Of a DNA stretch of 64,000 nucleotides, positions 26,709 to 33,941 are shown one piece after another. The notes under the pieces are model-generated. The model was given only the letters and a program-made list of their open reading frames with translations. It was not told the DNA's origin and made no database searches. This DNA is from a bacterium (lineage in GTDB: Bacteria; Planctomycetota; Planctomycetia; Pirellulales; Pirellulaceae). Where the stretch lies: contig JAUIGN010000004.1 of the NCBI GenBank assembly GCA_030430075.1, positions 124,001-188,000 on the forward strand, written 5' to 3'. The number at the start of each line of letters is the position of its first letter. Within the stretch, counting starts at the first letter, position 1. Position numbers and translations under genes: made by a program.

Positions 26709-26751
26709 ATTTCCCTGGAGCGGTGGTTCATCCGCCCAACTCCTGGGAAAT
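26709..26751. repeat. Inverted repeat after tRNA-Leu
   Basis: ATTTCCC plus GGAG (26709-26720) pairs with CTCC plus GGGAAAT (26740-26751) with one internal mismatch, enclosing 19 bases. It sits between the tRNA and the convergent GAF/phosphatase gene and may act as a transcript end or processing structure. There is no T-run after the stem on either strand. Confidence 0.5.
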
Positions 26752-26840
26752 CGCGTCAGCGCAAGCTTCCTTGCTGGCGGGCCCAACGTCGTTCATCTGC
26801 CACCCTGGTTTCGCGACCAACGAGCGCAGATGAACATGGC

Positions 26841-26874
26841 GCGACCGGTTGTTGGCGACCGGTTGTTGGCGACC
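26841..26874. repeat. Short tandem repeat of 14 bp
   Basis: GGTTGTTGGCGACC occurs twice in tandem (26847-26860 and 26861-26874) and is preceded by a partial unit GCGACC. It is non-coding, just downstream of the phosphatase-like gene. Confidence 0.7.
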
Positions 26875-26890
26875 GGGCCCAGCTCCAGGT

Positions 26891-28585
26891 TCAATGGCCA
26901 TGGGACGCTCGGCGCTGCACGATCAGGAGGGCATGATCGGCGTTCGGCGCGAGCTCGTGCACCGCCGTACAGACGGCGTCCAAGATGTCGTCTTCTTCCG
27001 CGACGGTGGCTGCCAACCTTGCGGCCAGCGACTGCGGGGTCATCACCGTGGACGGGACGCCGCCCGGTAAGTCACCGCCCGCCAAATGGCCACACGCCAG
27101 ATCGCCCACCGCCGGATCCTGGTTCGTGAAATCACGGTTCGTCCGATTGGGCGTCGGCTTGAACAGCACCAGGTGGTCCCCCGGCGCGAGCTGCACGCTG
27201 CGCGATCGGTAGCCGTAATCCGGCTCGCTGCCCAACGGTGCGGAACTGTCCGCCAACGTTTCGATCCCCTTGCTTCCGACCAGCAGTGCGCCGGTATGAC
27301 CGGCCGTGCAGAATTCCAGGCGTCCGGTCTCCGGGTCGATCCGGCCGAAAAAGGCCGAGGCAAAGCTGCCGCCGGCCGAAATATTCCAGAGCGTTTCGTT
27401 GACCTGGCCGATCAGGGCTTGTGCGTCTTGGAGATGCTCGGCATGCGACCGCAATGACGACTGAAGGGTCGCGGCCGTCAGGGCTGCCTGGATCATGGGG
27501 CCTTCACCGTGTCCCAGGATGACTGCCAACGAGCCGTCCCGCGGACAGAACCAGTCAAAGAAACCGGCATTCAGCACGGGGCTTTCCGAGGTCCAGCCGA
27601 CCAGGTTCCAATCATCCAACAGCGGCGTCACGTTGGGATGATGGTTTTGCTGCCACTGGGCCGCGTGAACCAGCTGCCGGTCGACTTGCTTTGAGTTGAC
27701 GCACTCGGACAGCAAGGCCTCGCGCTGCAGTTCGGCCGAAATTCGCCCGGCGATGATTTCGGCAAGGGTCGTCTGCTCCGCGGTGAAATCCGTGACATGC
27801 TCGGCAAACAGCCAGAGCGTCCCCAAGGGTTCGGTCGGGCTGGAAATCGGCACACAGATCGCCGCCGCGTACGCTTCCGGGATCTTCCAGCGGGGAACCA
27901 GATGCGCATCATGGATCACGACGGCATGACCGAGTAACGCTTCGAGATCCGCGACGGAGCCTCGCAAGGGTCGTTTGGCGTCGAGCAGCCGGCGGTGGGG
28001 CAGGCCCCAACTGCTGCGCATTTCCAGCTCGGTTGTGGCTTCGTCCAGCATGTAGACGGCCGCAGCCTGACAGCCAATCGCCAAGGCACCGCCCTGCAGG
28101 ATCGACTCGAGCCGCAATGCCAGATGGGCTTCTTCGTCGCGTCGAGCGGCCACCGGGACACCTGCCGCCAGTTCCGCCTCACATTCTCGCAAGGCTTGGC
28201 GGGTCTGTTGCAACTCCTGGACGATTTCGACCAGGGCCTCGGCCAGTTGCCGCGCGTGACCAAGTTGCGGGGGGCGGATCACGCCTTCCCGAGTTGGAAC
28301 GCCGGTTCGAGCCGGCAGCGTCGGCTGCAGCATGAAGCCGGACGCCTCCGTGTCCGCCGGCACCGACCATGGGAAATCGGCCGTTGCCGGAGGCTGCTCT
28401 ACCGCTTTCAGCGACCAACCCGTGACATCTTCAAACGCGCGACAGAAGCGATCCAGGCCGGGCACCTGGGTCTGATCGCGGTACGCGTCCGGAGTGTTCT
28501 CGATATGGAGTCTGAGAAAGGTCGTATCGCTATCTGGCACAATGTTCACCACGAATCCGTTGCTACGAATCATAGCCCGATCCAT
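26891..28585 (-). CDS. GAF domain protein with degenerate SpoIIE/PP2C-type phosphatase domain
   Basis: This is a cytoplasmic signalling protein of about 564 residues. A short N-terminal part with FLRLHIENTPDAYRD is followed by a coiled coil (about 105-150), a GAF sensor (about 155-310, with AVYMLDEATTELEM and AAAICVPISS), another helix, and a C-terminal domain that follows the RsbU/SpoIIE pattern. Within that domain, GRLEFCTAGHTGALLV and LAPGDHLVLF fit well. The metal-binding signatures are altered: NAGFFD replaces GGDFYD (near residue 338), GHGEGP replaces DVSGHG (near 357), and FKPTPNRTN replaces the TDG segment (near 471). It may therefore be catalytically inactive. A short Gly/Asp/Leu insertion (DLACGHLAGGDLPGG) resembles pentapeptide repeats. 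Start ATG 28585, or 28573. Confidence 0.82.
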   Translation of the reverse strand: MDRAMIRSNGFVVNIVPDSDTTFLRLHIENTPDAYRDQTQVPGLDRFCRAFEDVTGWSLKAVEQPPATADFPWSVPADTEASGFMLQPTLPARTGVPTREGVIRPPQLGHARQLAEALVEIVQELQQTRQALRECEAELAAGVPVAARRDEEAHLALRLESILQGGALAIGCQAAAVYMLDEATTELEMRSSWGLPHRRLLDAKRPLRGSVADLEALLGHAVVIHDAHLVPRWKIPEAYAAAICVPISSPTEPLGTLWLFAEHVTDFTAEQTTLAEIIAGRISAELQREALLSECVNSKQVDRQLVHAAQWQQNHHPNVTPLLDDWNLVGWTSESPVLNAGFFDWFCPRDGSLAVILGHGEGPMIQAALTAATLQSSLRSHAEHLQDAQALIGQVNETLWNISAGGSFASAFFGRIDPETGRLEFCTAGHTGALLVGSKGIETLADSSAPLGSEPDYGYRSRSVQLAPGDHLVLFKPTPNRTNRDFTNQDPAVGDLACGHLAGGDLPGGVPSTVMTPQSLAARLAATVAEEDDILDAVCTAVHELAPNADHALLIVQRRASHGH

Positions 28586-28674
28586 GGTTGCCGACGTTGG
28601 TGCGTCCCAGTCTGAAACCCGCCAAGCCGGTCGTCCGTCACCGGCAGTCAACTACATCGACCACCGACCGGCAT

Positions 28675-28745
28675 GATCTCTAACGCTTTCCCACTCTACG
28701 TGGGAACGCCAGTTTCCTTGGGCCGCACAAGCGTTAAAGGAGATC
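28675..28745. repeat. Perfectly matched nested inverted repeat between two minus-strand genes
   Basis: GATCTC-TAACGCTT (28675-28688) pairs with AAGCGTTA (28729-28736), three unpaired bases, then GAGATC (28740-28745). Inside, TCCCAC (28689-28694) pairs with GTGGGA (28700-28705). The outer arm begins exactly at the stop codon of the 625-aa gene. On the minus strand this could fold as a cruciform-like RNA acting as a terminator or 3' stabiliser, but no T-run follows. Confidence 0.7.
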
Positions 28746-30622
28746 TATTCCGCTGGTGTCGCAGCCGAAGCGAGGTTGGCGAAAAAGAAGTCATGTTGGG
28801 CCCAGGTGGGCTCCAGATCGAAACGCATCAGCACCTGGCTGCGGTAGCCAGTACCTGCCTGCTCTGGGGGGACGGCACCCAACGGCGTCAGCACGCTGGC
28901 CGCGGTCGGCAGCGCCGCGAAACGAGTCGCCAGCGATTCAAGATACTGGTTTGCGATCGTCCCACCGACCGCCGCCAGATCGCCTCGTTCCGCCGAGTCG
29001 ACAGCGACGGCCGCCAACAGGGAGAGGGGCGGCAGCGATTCGCTGACCATCAGGTCGAATTTCAAGGCGTCCGTTTCGGCCGCCAGGTCAAGTGGCGCCG
29101 GAACGTTGACGTAGCTGCGCAACCGGTAGCGGGCGATGGCCACCGGGCCGTTGCCGCCGAGCCTGACGATGTCCAGCGCATGGGCTTGTTTGCCAGGCAG
29201 CTCTTCCAGCGGACGCGCCATGACCTCGGGCGCGGACGCCAGCAGCGTGGCGGCATTCACGGTCGAACGCTGCACCGGATACAGCCCGACGTAGTCTTCT
29301 CGACTGGTTGTCGCATCGAACATCAGACGGTCGATCGCCGGGTAACGGTCGGCATGTGCCACGGCCCGATTACGGGCCACGCGGGCCCGCCATCGCAACA
29401 GGTCGTCGGTCGCTTGCGCGTAGGCGGCGACTTCGGCGGGAAACTGGGGCGCCTTGCCGGCCAGGCGCTGGAGGGCGGGAGCGATCGCCGGGGCCAGTCC
29501 CTGGTTGGCCGACCGGCGGACCAGGGGAGCAAACGCGCGCAGGTAGTCGACGTACAGGCTGACCGCATCCGCACCGGAGACCCGCTGGGCATCGGCGTCG
29601 ATCAAGTTCGCCAGTCCCTCCTGCATCGCTCGGTTGAATTGCCCGAACTCGGTCACGATGTTGCTCGTCCCCGGCGTCTCTTGCGTTCCGTCGTACATCT
29701 CCATCGAATTGGCCAACAGCCAATCGAGCGTACGGCAACGAATCGTCTTGACCTGGGCTTCCGCCCAACGTGTGCCGAAAACGGTGACGCTTTCCGGTCC
29801 GCTCATGGCGACGCCGTCGACGGTCGCGGTTCCTGCAGAGGCCAGTGATTCGGCGGCCGCCCGGATGTCTTGCAGCACGCCCGCGAAATCGGGTGCCTCT
29901 GCCTGGCGTCGTGCGGTGATCAGATTTTTCGCCTGGCTCGTGCGGGCCTGCCGCATGGCCTGATCGACGGCACCGCGAACTTCGCCAAACGGCGTGTAGA
30001 TCTGAATCTTCTCAGGGTTGCTCAGGCAAGCCGTGGCCACGCCCAACTGATCGAGATACTTGTAGAGGGCCGCTTCGGTCGCCTCCCATTTGCCTTCCCG
30101 TGCCATCTTGGTCAGCTTTTCGATCTCGCGGGCACGCGCTGGCTCCTGCTTCTTAAGCGCCACACGGACCTTGTCCATCTGCCGCGCCGTCACCGGGTTA
30201 CCGCGGAACGCATCAATGATGTCGCTGGTCGTGCGAAACAAGGCATCGGCCCGCATCCGGTAGTCGACCCCCGCCGTCTCTCCCAAGATATCGAGCTGCT
30301 CGGCGAGACGGCGCAACTGGTCGAGCCGAACCTCGTTTTCGCCCAGCGGTTTCCAGGAGAGTCGCGTTACCTTGTTGTTCTTGACCGCTTCGCCGAACTT
30401 GATGGTTGCGGCGTTGGATTCCTCGTAGAGAGCCTGTGCCCGCTTTGCCAGTTCACCGGCAAGTTCCTTCCCGTGAACCGCAAACCCGGCATCGAAGTCC
30501 TTGTTGCTGGGATTCGCTGCCGAAGCTTCGATCGCCAGCGTACCGCCGACGAAGAGCAGCGAAATGGCGCCAGCAACAACATGCAAAGGGAGTCTGTCGA
30601 ACATGCCAGAAGTCGCTTTCAT
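28745..30622 (-). CDS. Uncharacterised exported protein, mostly helical (625 aa)
   Basis: I do not recognise a family. The N-terminus has a signal-like helix (LPLHVVAGAISLLFVGGTLAIEASA), so export is likely. The following 170 residues are charged and helical (GKELAGELAKRAQALYEESNA, then VRLDQLRRLAEQLDILGE). The C-terminal half is Ala/Leu-rich with GPVAIARYRLRSYVNVPAPLDL and ESLPPLSLLAAVAVDSAER, and it ends without a membrane anchor. No metal, heme or catalytic motif is evident. ATG 30622 shares its A with the stop codon of the lipoprotein gene (TGATG), so the two are translationally coupled and the products probably act together. GTG 30625 is one codon earlier. A strong inverted repeat starts at its stop codon. 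Confidence 0.8.
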   Translation of the reverse strand: MKATSGMFDRLPLHVVAGAISLLFVGGTLAIEASAANPSNKDFDAGFAVHGKELAGELAKRAQALYEESNAATIKFGEAVKNNKVTRLSWKPLGENEVRLDQLRRLAEQLDILGETAGVDYRMRADALFRTTSDIIDAFRGNPVTARQMDKVRVALKKQEPARAREIEKLTKMAREGKWEATEAALYKYLDQLGVATACLSNPEKIQIYTPFGEVRGAVDQAMRQARTSQAKNLITARRQAEAPDFAGVLQDIRAAAESLASAGTATVDGVAMSGPESVTVFGTRWAEAQVKTIRCRTLDWLLANSMEMYDGTQETPGTSNIVTEFGQFNRAMQEGLANLIDADAQRVSGADAVSLYVDYLRAFAPLVRRSANQGLAPAIAPALQRLAGKAPQFPAEVAAYAQATDDLLRWRARVARNRAVAHADRYPAIDRLMFDATTSREDYVGLYPVQRSTVNAATLLASAPEVMARPLEELPGKQAHALDIVRLGGNGPVAIARYRLRSYVNVPAPLDLAAETDALKFDLMVSESLPPLSLLAAVAVDSAERGDLAAVGGTIANQYLESLATRFAALPTAASVLTPLGAVPPEQAGTGYRSQVLMRFDLEPTWAQHDFFFANLASAATPAE

Positions 30623-31218
30623 CACTGTTGAATGGCGTGGAAGGTGCCGCGCGCGTCGACCCCGCTTTCGGTCAGCGTGTTCTGCAGCGTCGCGCTGACG
30701 ATTTCGGCGGTCAGCCTGTTGTCGCCGGTTTCGGTGATTTTCAATTCGACCGGGCTGCCGGCGGCCGAATACCAGGTCGGGCCATCCGCCGCTGTCTGGA
30801 CGAACAGCCGACCGGAAACCACTTGTCCCGCCAGTTGGTCAAACGTGGCTGCCTGAATCTGCGCGTGAAAGAAGACGGACGGGGCCGATTCCTTGTCCGG
30901 CGAACTGTAGCTTCGCAATTCGAACACCTTCGGCCGCGCTCCGCCCTGCGATATTAACCGCGCGTAACAGGCCTTGGTTTCGATCGGACCGTCCACGGTC
31001 AGCTTGATATCGCCCGCCAGTTGGAGTGACTCTTGGACATCCGCGGTCGCTGAACCGACTTGCTCAGAGACCTGCTGTTTGACACTTTCCGTTCCTTTGG
31101 CGGCAGCCGCCTTGGCTTTGTCAGCCAACTCCTGCAGCTTCGCATTGTTGCAGCTCGCCAGGACGAGCAGGCCGAGCAAGACCGGCGTCCAGGTGAGTGC
31201 TGGTCGAATGAATCTCAA
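30622..31218 (-). CDS. Small lipoprotein with amphipathic helix, unknown function
   Basis: The frame begins far upstream, but TTG 31218 is preceded by AGGAGG at ideal spacing and gives a clean lipoprotein signal (WTPVLLGLLVLASC, lipidated Cys23), so I start there. A 50-residue Ala/Lys/Glu amphipathic helix follows (LADKAKAAAAKGTESVKQQ). The C-terminal beta-rich domain contains ETKACYARLI, VFFHAQIQAATFDQLAGQVVSGRLFVQT and VELKITETGDNRLTAEIVSATLQNTL, recalling a protein that scores metabolite or ligand changes. I recognise no family. It is coupled to the 625-aa gene by TGATG overlap. The two are probably membrane-associated partners. Confidence 0.78.
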   Translation of the reverse strand: MRFIRPALTWTPVLLGLLVLASCNNAKLQELADKAKAAAAKGTESVKQQVSEQVGSATADVQESLQLAGDIKLTVDGPIETKACYARLISQGGARPKVFELRSYSSPDKESAPSVFFHAQIQAATFDQLAGQVVSGRLFVQTAADGPTWYSAAGSPVELKITETGDNRLTAEIVSATLQNTLTESGVDARGTFHAIQQ

Positions 31219-31697
31219 GGGATTTCCTCCTGGCGGACCGGGGATGAAGAGACCGATGAGCTTCCCGTCCACCGCCGTCGAATGAATAGCGAACCACGGT
31301 TCGTTTATCCTGACATTCGCTTGTCCGCAGGTCAACCAAATCCTGCCCGCCGGCAGCGAACGGCGCGCGAGCGACTTCCGCATGGCGGCGGTCGGGGCGC
31401 CCGAGAAGTCGTGTGCGGCGCGTTGCCAAGTCATCGGCGGATCCGCGCGGAAAACGGTTGTTGTGAGCGGCCGGGCGCGCACAATGAAGAATTCTGCCAA
31501 TGGGCGCCCCGTCGGAACGGGGAAAAAACAACCTGTGTTAAGTCCGTGGTGCGGACGTGCGGCAAGTCGTGGATGAAACGTTCCTGTCCCTTGTCGGCCT
31601 GCTCGAAGCCTTGCGCAGGATGACTCACGAGATGATGAAAGAACGACTGCTTCGGCGCTTCATTCGCTGCCGTCTGGCAACGTTGGGGAGGGTATTC
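31219..31697. other. Divergent intergenic region (lipoprotein / di-heme peroxidase)
   Basis: This gap of about 480 bases separates the divergent genes and should contain their promoters. Several frames stay open here because of high GC, but none has a ribosome-binding site or protein-like composition. Confidence 0.4.
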
Positions 31698-32876
31698 ATG
31701 GTCCGTTCCTCTCATCCGTACGCCGCGTCCTTGCTCGCGGCGTGGTGTCTCACGGTTGGTCGCCCGTTTCGGCGACAACGTCGGCGCTCTGGTGGCAGGA
31801 GCGGCGGCCCGTTGCCGCTGGTGATCGCGTTCTCCCTGGCAGGTGTGGTCACTCCCTTGTTCTCTCCCGCGGCTCGGGCTCAAGACCGGCCGCGACTGCC
31901 GGTCGATCGCTTGCCGATTCGGTTGCTAGGCGACGCGGTCCCGTTGGGGTTGAGTGAGGACCGGCAGGTCCCGGACGACAATCGACTGACGGAATCGCGG
32001 GTGGCCCTGGGTCGGCGGCTGTTCTTTGATCCCATTCTTTCCGGCGATCAGTCGGTGTCCTGTGCGACCTGCCACGACCCGGCTCACGCGTTCTCGTCTC
32101 CCGATCCCGTGGCAATCGGCGTTGCCGATGCCCGGGGCCGCCGGCACTCGCCCGCACTTCTCAACCGCACTTACGGAACGTCGTTTTTCTGGGATGGTCG
32201 AGCGGCAACCCTGGAAGAACAAGCGCTCCTGCCGATCGCCAACAAGCTGGAAATGGCATCGTCCGTCGATACCGTGGTGGCCCGGTTGCGGGCCGACGAC
32301 AGCTACGTCACGCAGTTCCGGGACGCCTACGCGGGCGAGGTCACGCCCCGGCACCTGGCCAAGGCATTGGCCGGATTCCAACGCACCCTGCTCTCGGGAG
32401 ACAGCCGCGCTGATCGCTTTCAGGCCGGCGATGCATCGGCATTGACCTCCGCAGAACGGATCGGGCTCTGGATCTTCGAAAGCCGGGGCGGCTGTTGGAA
32501 GTGTCATCAGGGGCGCAACTACACCGATGAGCAGGCGCACAACACGGGGGTCTCCTGGGGCCGGCAGCCGCTCGACCTGGGACGCTTCGAGGTGACGGGG
32601 CGGGAAGAAGATCGGGGCCGTTTCAAGACCCCGACCCTGCGCGATGTGGCCAGTTCAGCGCCCTACATGCATGACGGCAGCATCGCCACCCTCAGGGAGG
32701 TCGTCCAGTTCTACAACCGCGGGGGCGGAAAGAACCCGCACCTCGACCCGCTCCTGGAGCCGCTCCATCTGAACGATCAAGAAGTCGATATGCTGGTGGC
32801 CTTTCTGAACAGTCTGACCGGCTCGACCTCCTGGACAACAACAACCGGCGCTGTGCGCAAACCCCCTGAGGAATAG
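31698..32876 (+). CDS. Di-heme cytochrome c peroxidase (MauG/CcpA family)
   Basis: This is an exported di-heme enzyme that typically reduces hydrogen peroxide with electrons from small cytochromes, or performs MauG-like oxidations. Two CxxCH motifs are present: CATCH at residues 122-126 and CWKCH at 266-270. Other family features are ALGRRLFFDPILS before heme 1, WDGRAATLEEQALLPI, and GRFKTPTLRDVASSAPYMHDGSIATLREVVQFYN near the C-terminus. ATG 31698 has GGGAGGG 5 bases upstream. It precedes a basic region and a signal-like helix (LVIAFSLAGVVTPLF), so the signal is later than usual. Length (392 aa) is slightly more than typical because of this N-terminus. It is a single gene ending before a bidirectional hairpin. 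Confidence 0.94.
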   Translation: MVRSSHPYAASLLAAWCLTVGRPFRRQRRRSGGRSGGPLPLVIAFSLAGVVTPLFSPAARAQDRPRLPVDRLPIRLLGDAVPLGLSEDRQVPDDNRLTESRVALGRRLFFDPILSGDQSVSCATCHDPAHAFSSPDPVAIGVADARGRRHSPALLNRTYGTSFFWDGRAATLEEQALLPIANKLEMASSVDTVVARLRADDSYVTQFRDAYAGEVTPRHLAKALAGFQRTLLSGDSRADRFQAGDASALTSAERIGLWIFESRGGCWKCHQGRNYTDEQAHNTGVSWGRQPLDLGRFEVTGREEDRGRFKTPTLRDVASSAPYMHDGSIATLREVVQFYNRGGGKNPHLDPLLEPLHLNDQEVDMLVAFLNSLTGSTSWTTTTGAVRKPPEE

Positions 32877-32919
32877 CCTGGATGCCTCGTTGGGCGTTCG
32901 GTGGTCGCTGCACGACGCA

Positions 32920-32950
32920 AGCCCCTCTCGCGGTCGGCGCGAAAGGGGCT
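32920..32950. terminator. Bidirectional hairpin between convergent genes
   Basis: AGCCCCTCTCGCG (32920-32932) pairs with CGCGAAAGGGGCT (32938-32950) over 13 bases with one mismatch and a 5-base loop. It lies between the stops of the peroxidase (+) and SapC (-) genes. There is no T-run, so termination efficiency is uncertain, but position and stem strength fit a shared terminator. Confidence 0.62.
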
Positions 32951-32978
32951 CGTCGCTACGGCTTTCCAGAGTGGCGGC

Positions 32979-33680
32979 TCAAGCGCGTTCCATCACACGT
33001 CGGAAGTTGTTCATCGAGAACAGATGAACATAGGTCAGCTCCAGTTCGTCGGTCTTGGCAAGTTCTGCAAGCTTCTCGGCGGGCAATGCCTTCAGCTTGT
33101 CGCGGTTGACGGCCAGGAACCCGCCCAGCGATTTCTTTTCTCCACCGGGAAACGTAAAGTCGGCCTTCATGGGCTCGAGCAGATCCAACTCCTTGAGGTG
33201 GTTGCAGTACGTTTGTGTTCGGACGAAATGGGCCTGCGACTCCTCCAGGAACTTCAGCATCCGATTCAAATAGTCCGTGCGTTCGCCGTTCTCGTCAAAC
33301 AGGCGCTGTCCCTTGCCTTCCCGGTTGCATCCGGACCATTCCTCGTCGACGCAAAGCGTGAACTGGTTTTCATTTTGCGCGAACACAAACGGGTAGCGCC
33401 GCACGAATGCCGGAATATAGTCCGCCGTCCAGTTGCCGTCTTCACCCACGTAGTAATTCCTGGTTCCTTCCAGTCCCAAGATGACGACCGGCATCACATT
33501 CTGGTCATCGCCGGCAAACACGATCGTGTACTCGGCCGCGGCCGCCGTCATTTCGACCGCCATCAGCGGCACCGAGTTGACGTTCGCGGCGAAATTGAAG
33601 TCTTCGCGGTCAATACTCAGATCACCGTGACGTTGGGGTGAGACGGGAGAGACATTTTCGTAAAAGAGCATCTGCGCCAT
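32979..33680 (-). CDS. SapC family protein
   Basis: This 233-residue protein has the SapC family start MAQMLFYENVSPVSPQRH, then FAANVNSVPLMAVEM, YTIVFAGDD and VVILGLEGTRNYYVGEDGNW. The second half contains FTLCVDEEWSGC, GERTDYLNRMLKFLEE and FLAVNRDKLKALPAEKLAEL, also conserved in the family. SapC was named for an S-layer-associated gene of Campylobacter, and its biochemical role is unclear. There is no signal peptide or membrane segment. ATG 33680 is used, and the protein begins at the conserved motif. It stands alone, convergent with the peroxidase gene. Confidence 0.88.
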   Translation of the reverse strand: MAQMLFYENVSPVSPQRHGDLSIDREDFNFAANVNSVPLMAVEMTAAAAEYTIVFAGDDQNVMPVVILGLEGTRNYYVGEDGNWTADYIPAFVRRYPFVFAQNENQFTLCVDEEWSGCNREGKGQRLFDENGERTDYLNRMLKFLEESQAHFVRTQTYCNHLKELDLLEPMKADFTFPGGEKKSLGGFLAVNRDKLKALPAEKLAELAKTDELELTYVHLFSMNNFRRVMERA

Positions 33681-33941
33681 GGGAGGTCTCGTGTTCCTGG
33701 TTCCAAGTGGTTGAAGAGGTTACGTTTGGCGTTTCAGGGTTTGACGTCGCGAGCCGCCAAAACGTTCTGGGAACTTCCGGAAAAATCGAAGTTTGTCGCG
33801 CTTCGCGCGGGTTCCTCGCGCCGCAGGGTTACAGCGAAAACGGGGGCGACTCGAGACCCGCTTCGCTCCGGCCGGTTGCTGAAACCGGCCTCCAGATGAG
33901 TGACGTTGGCCCAACCGGCAACCGCTTGGAGCGACTGATCC

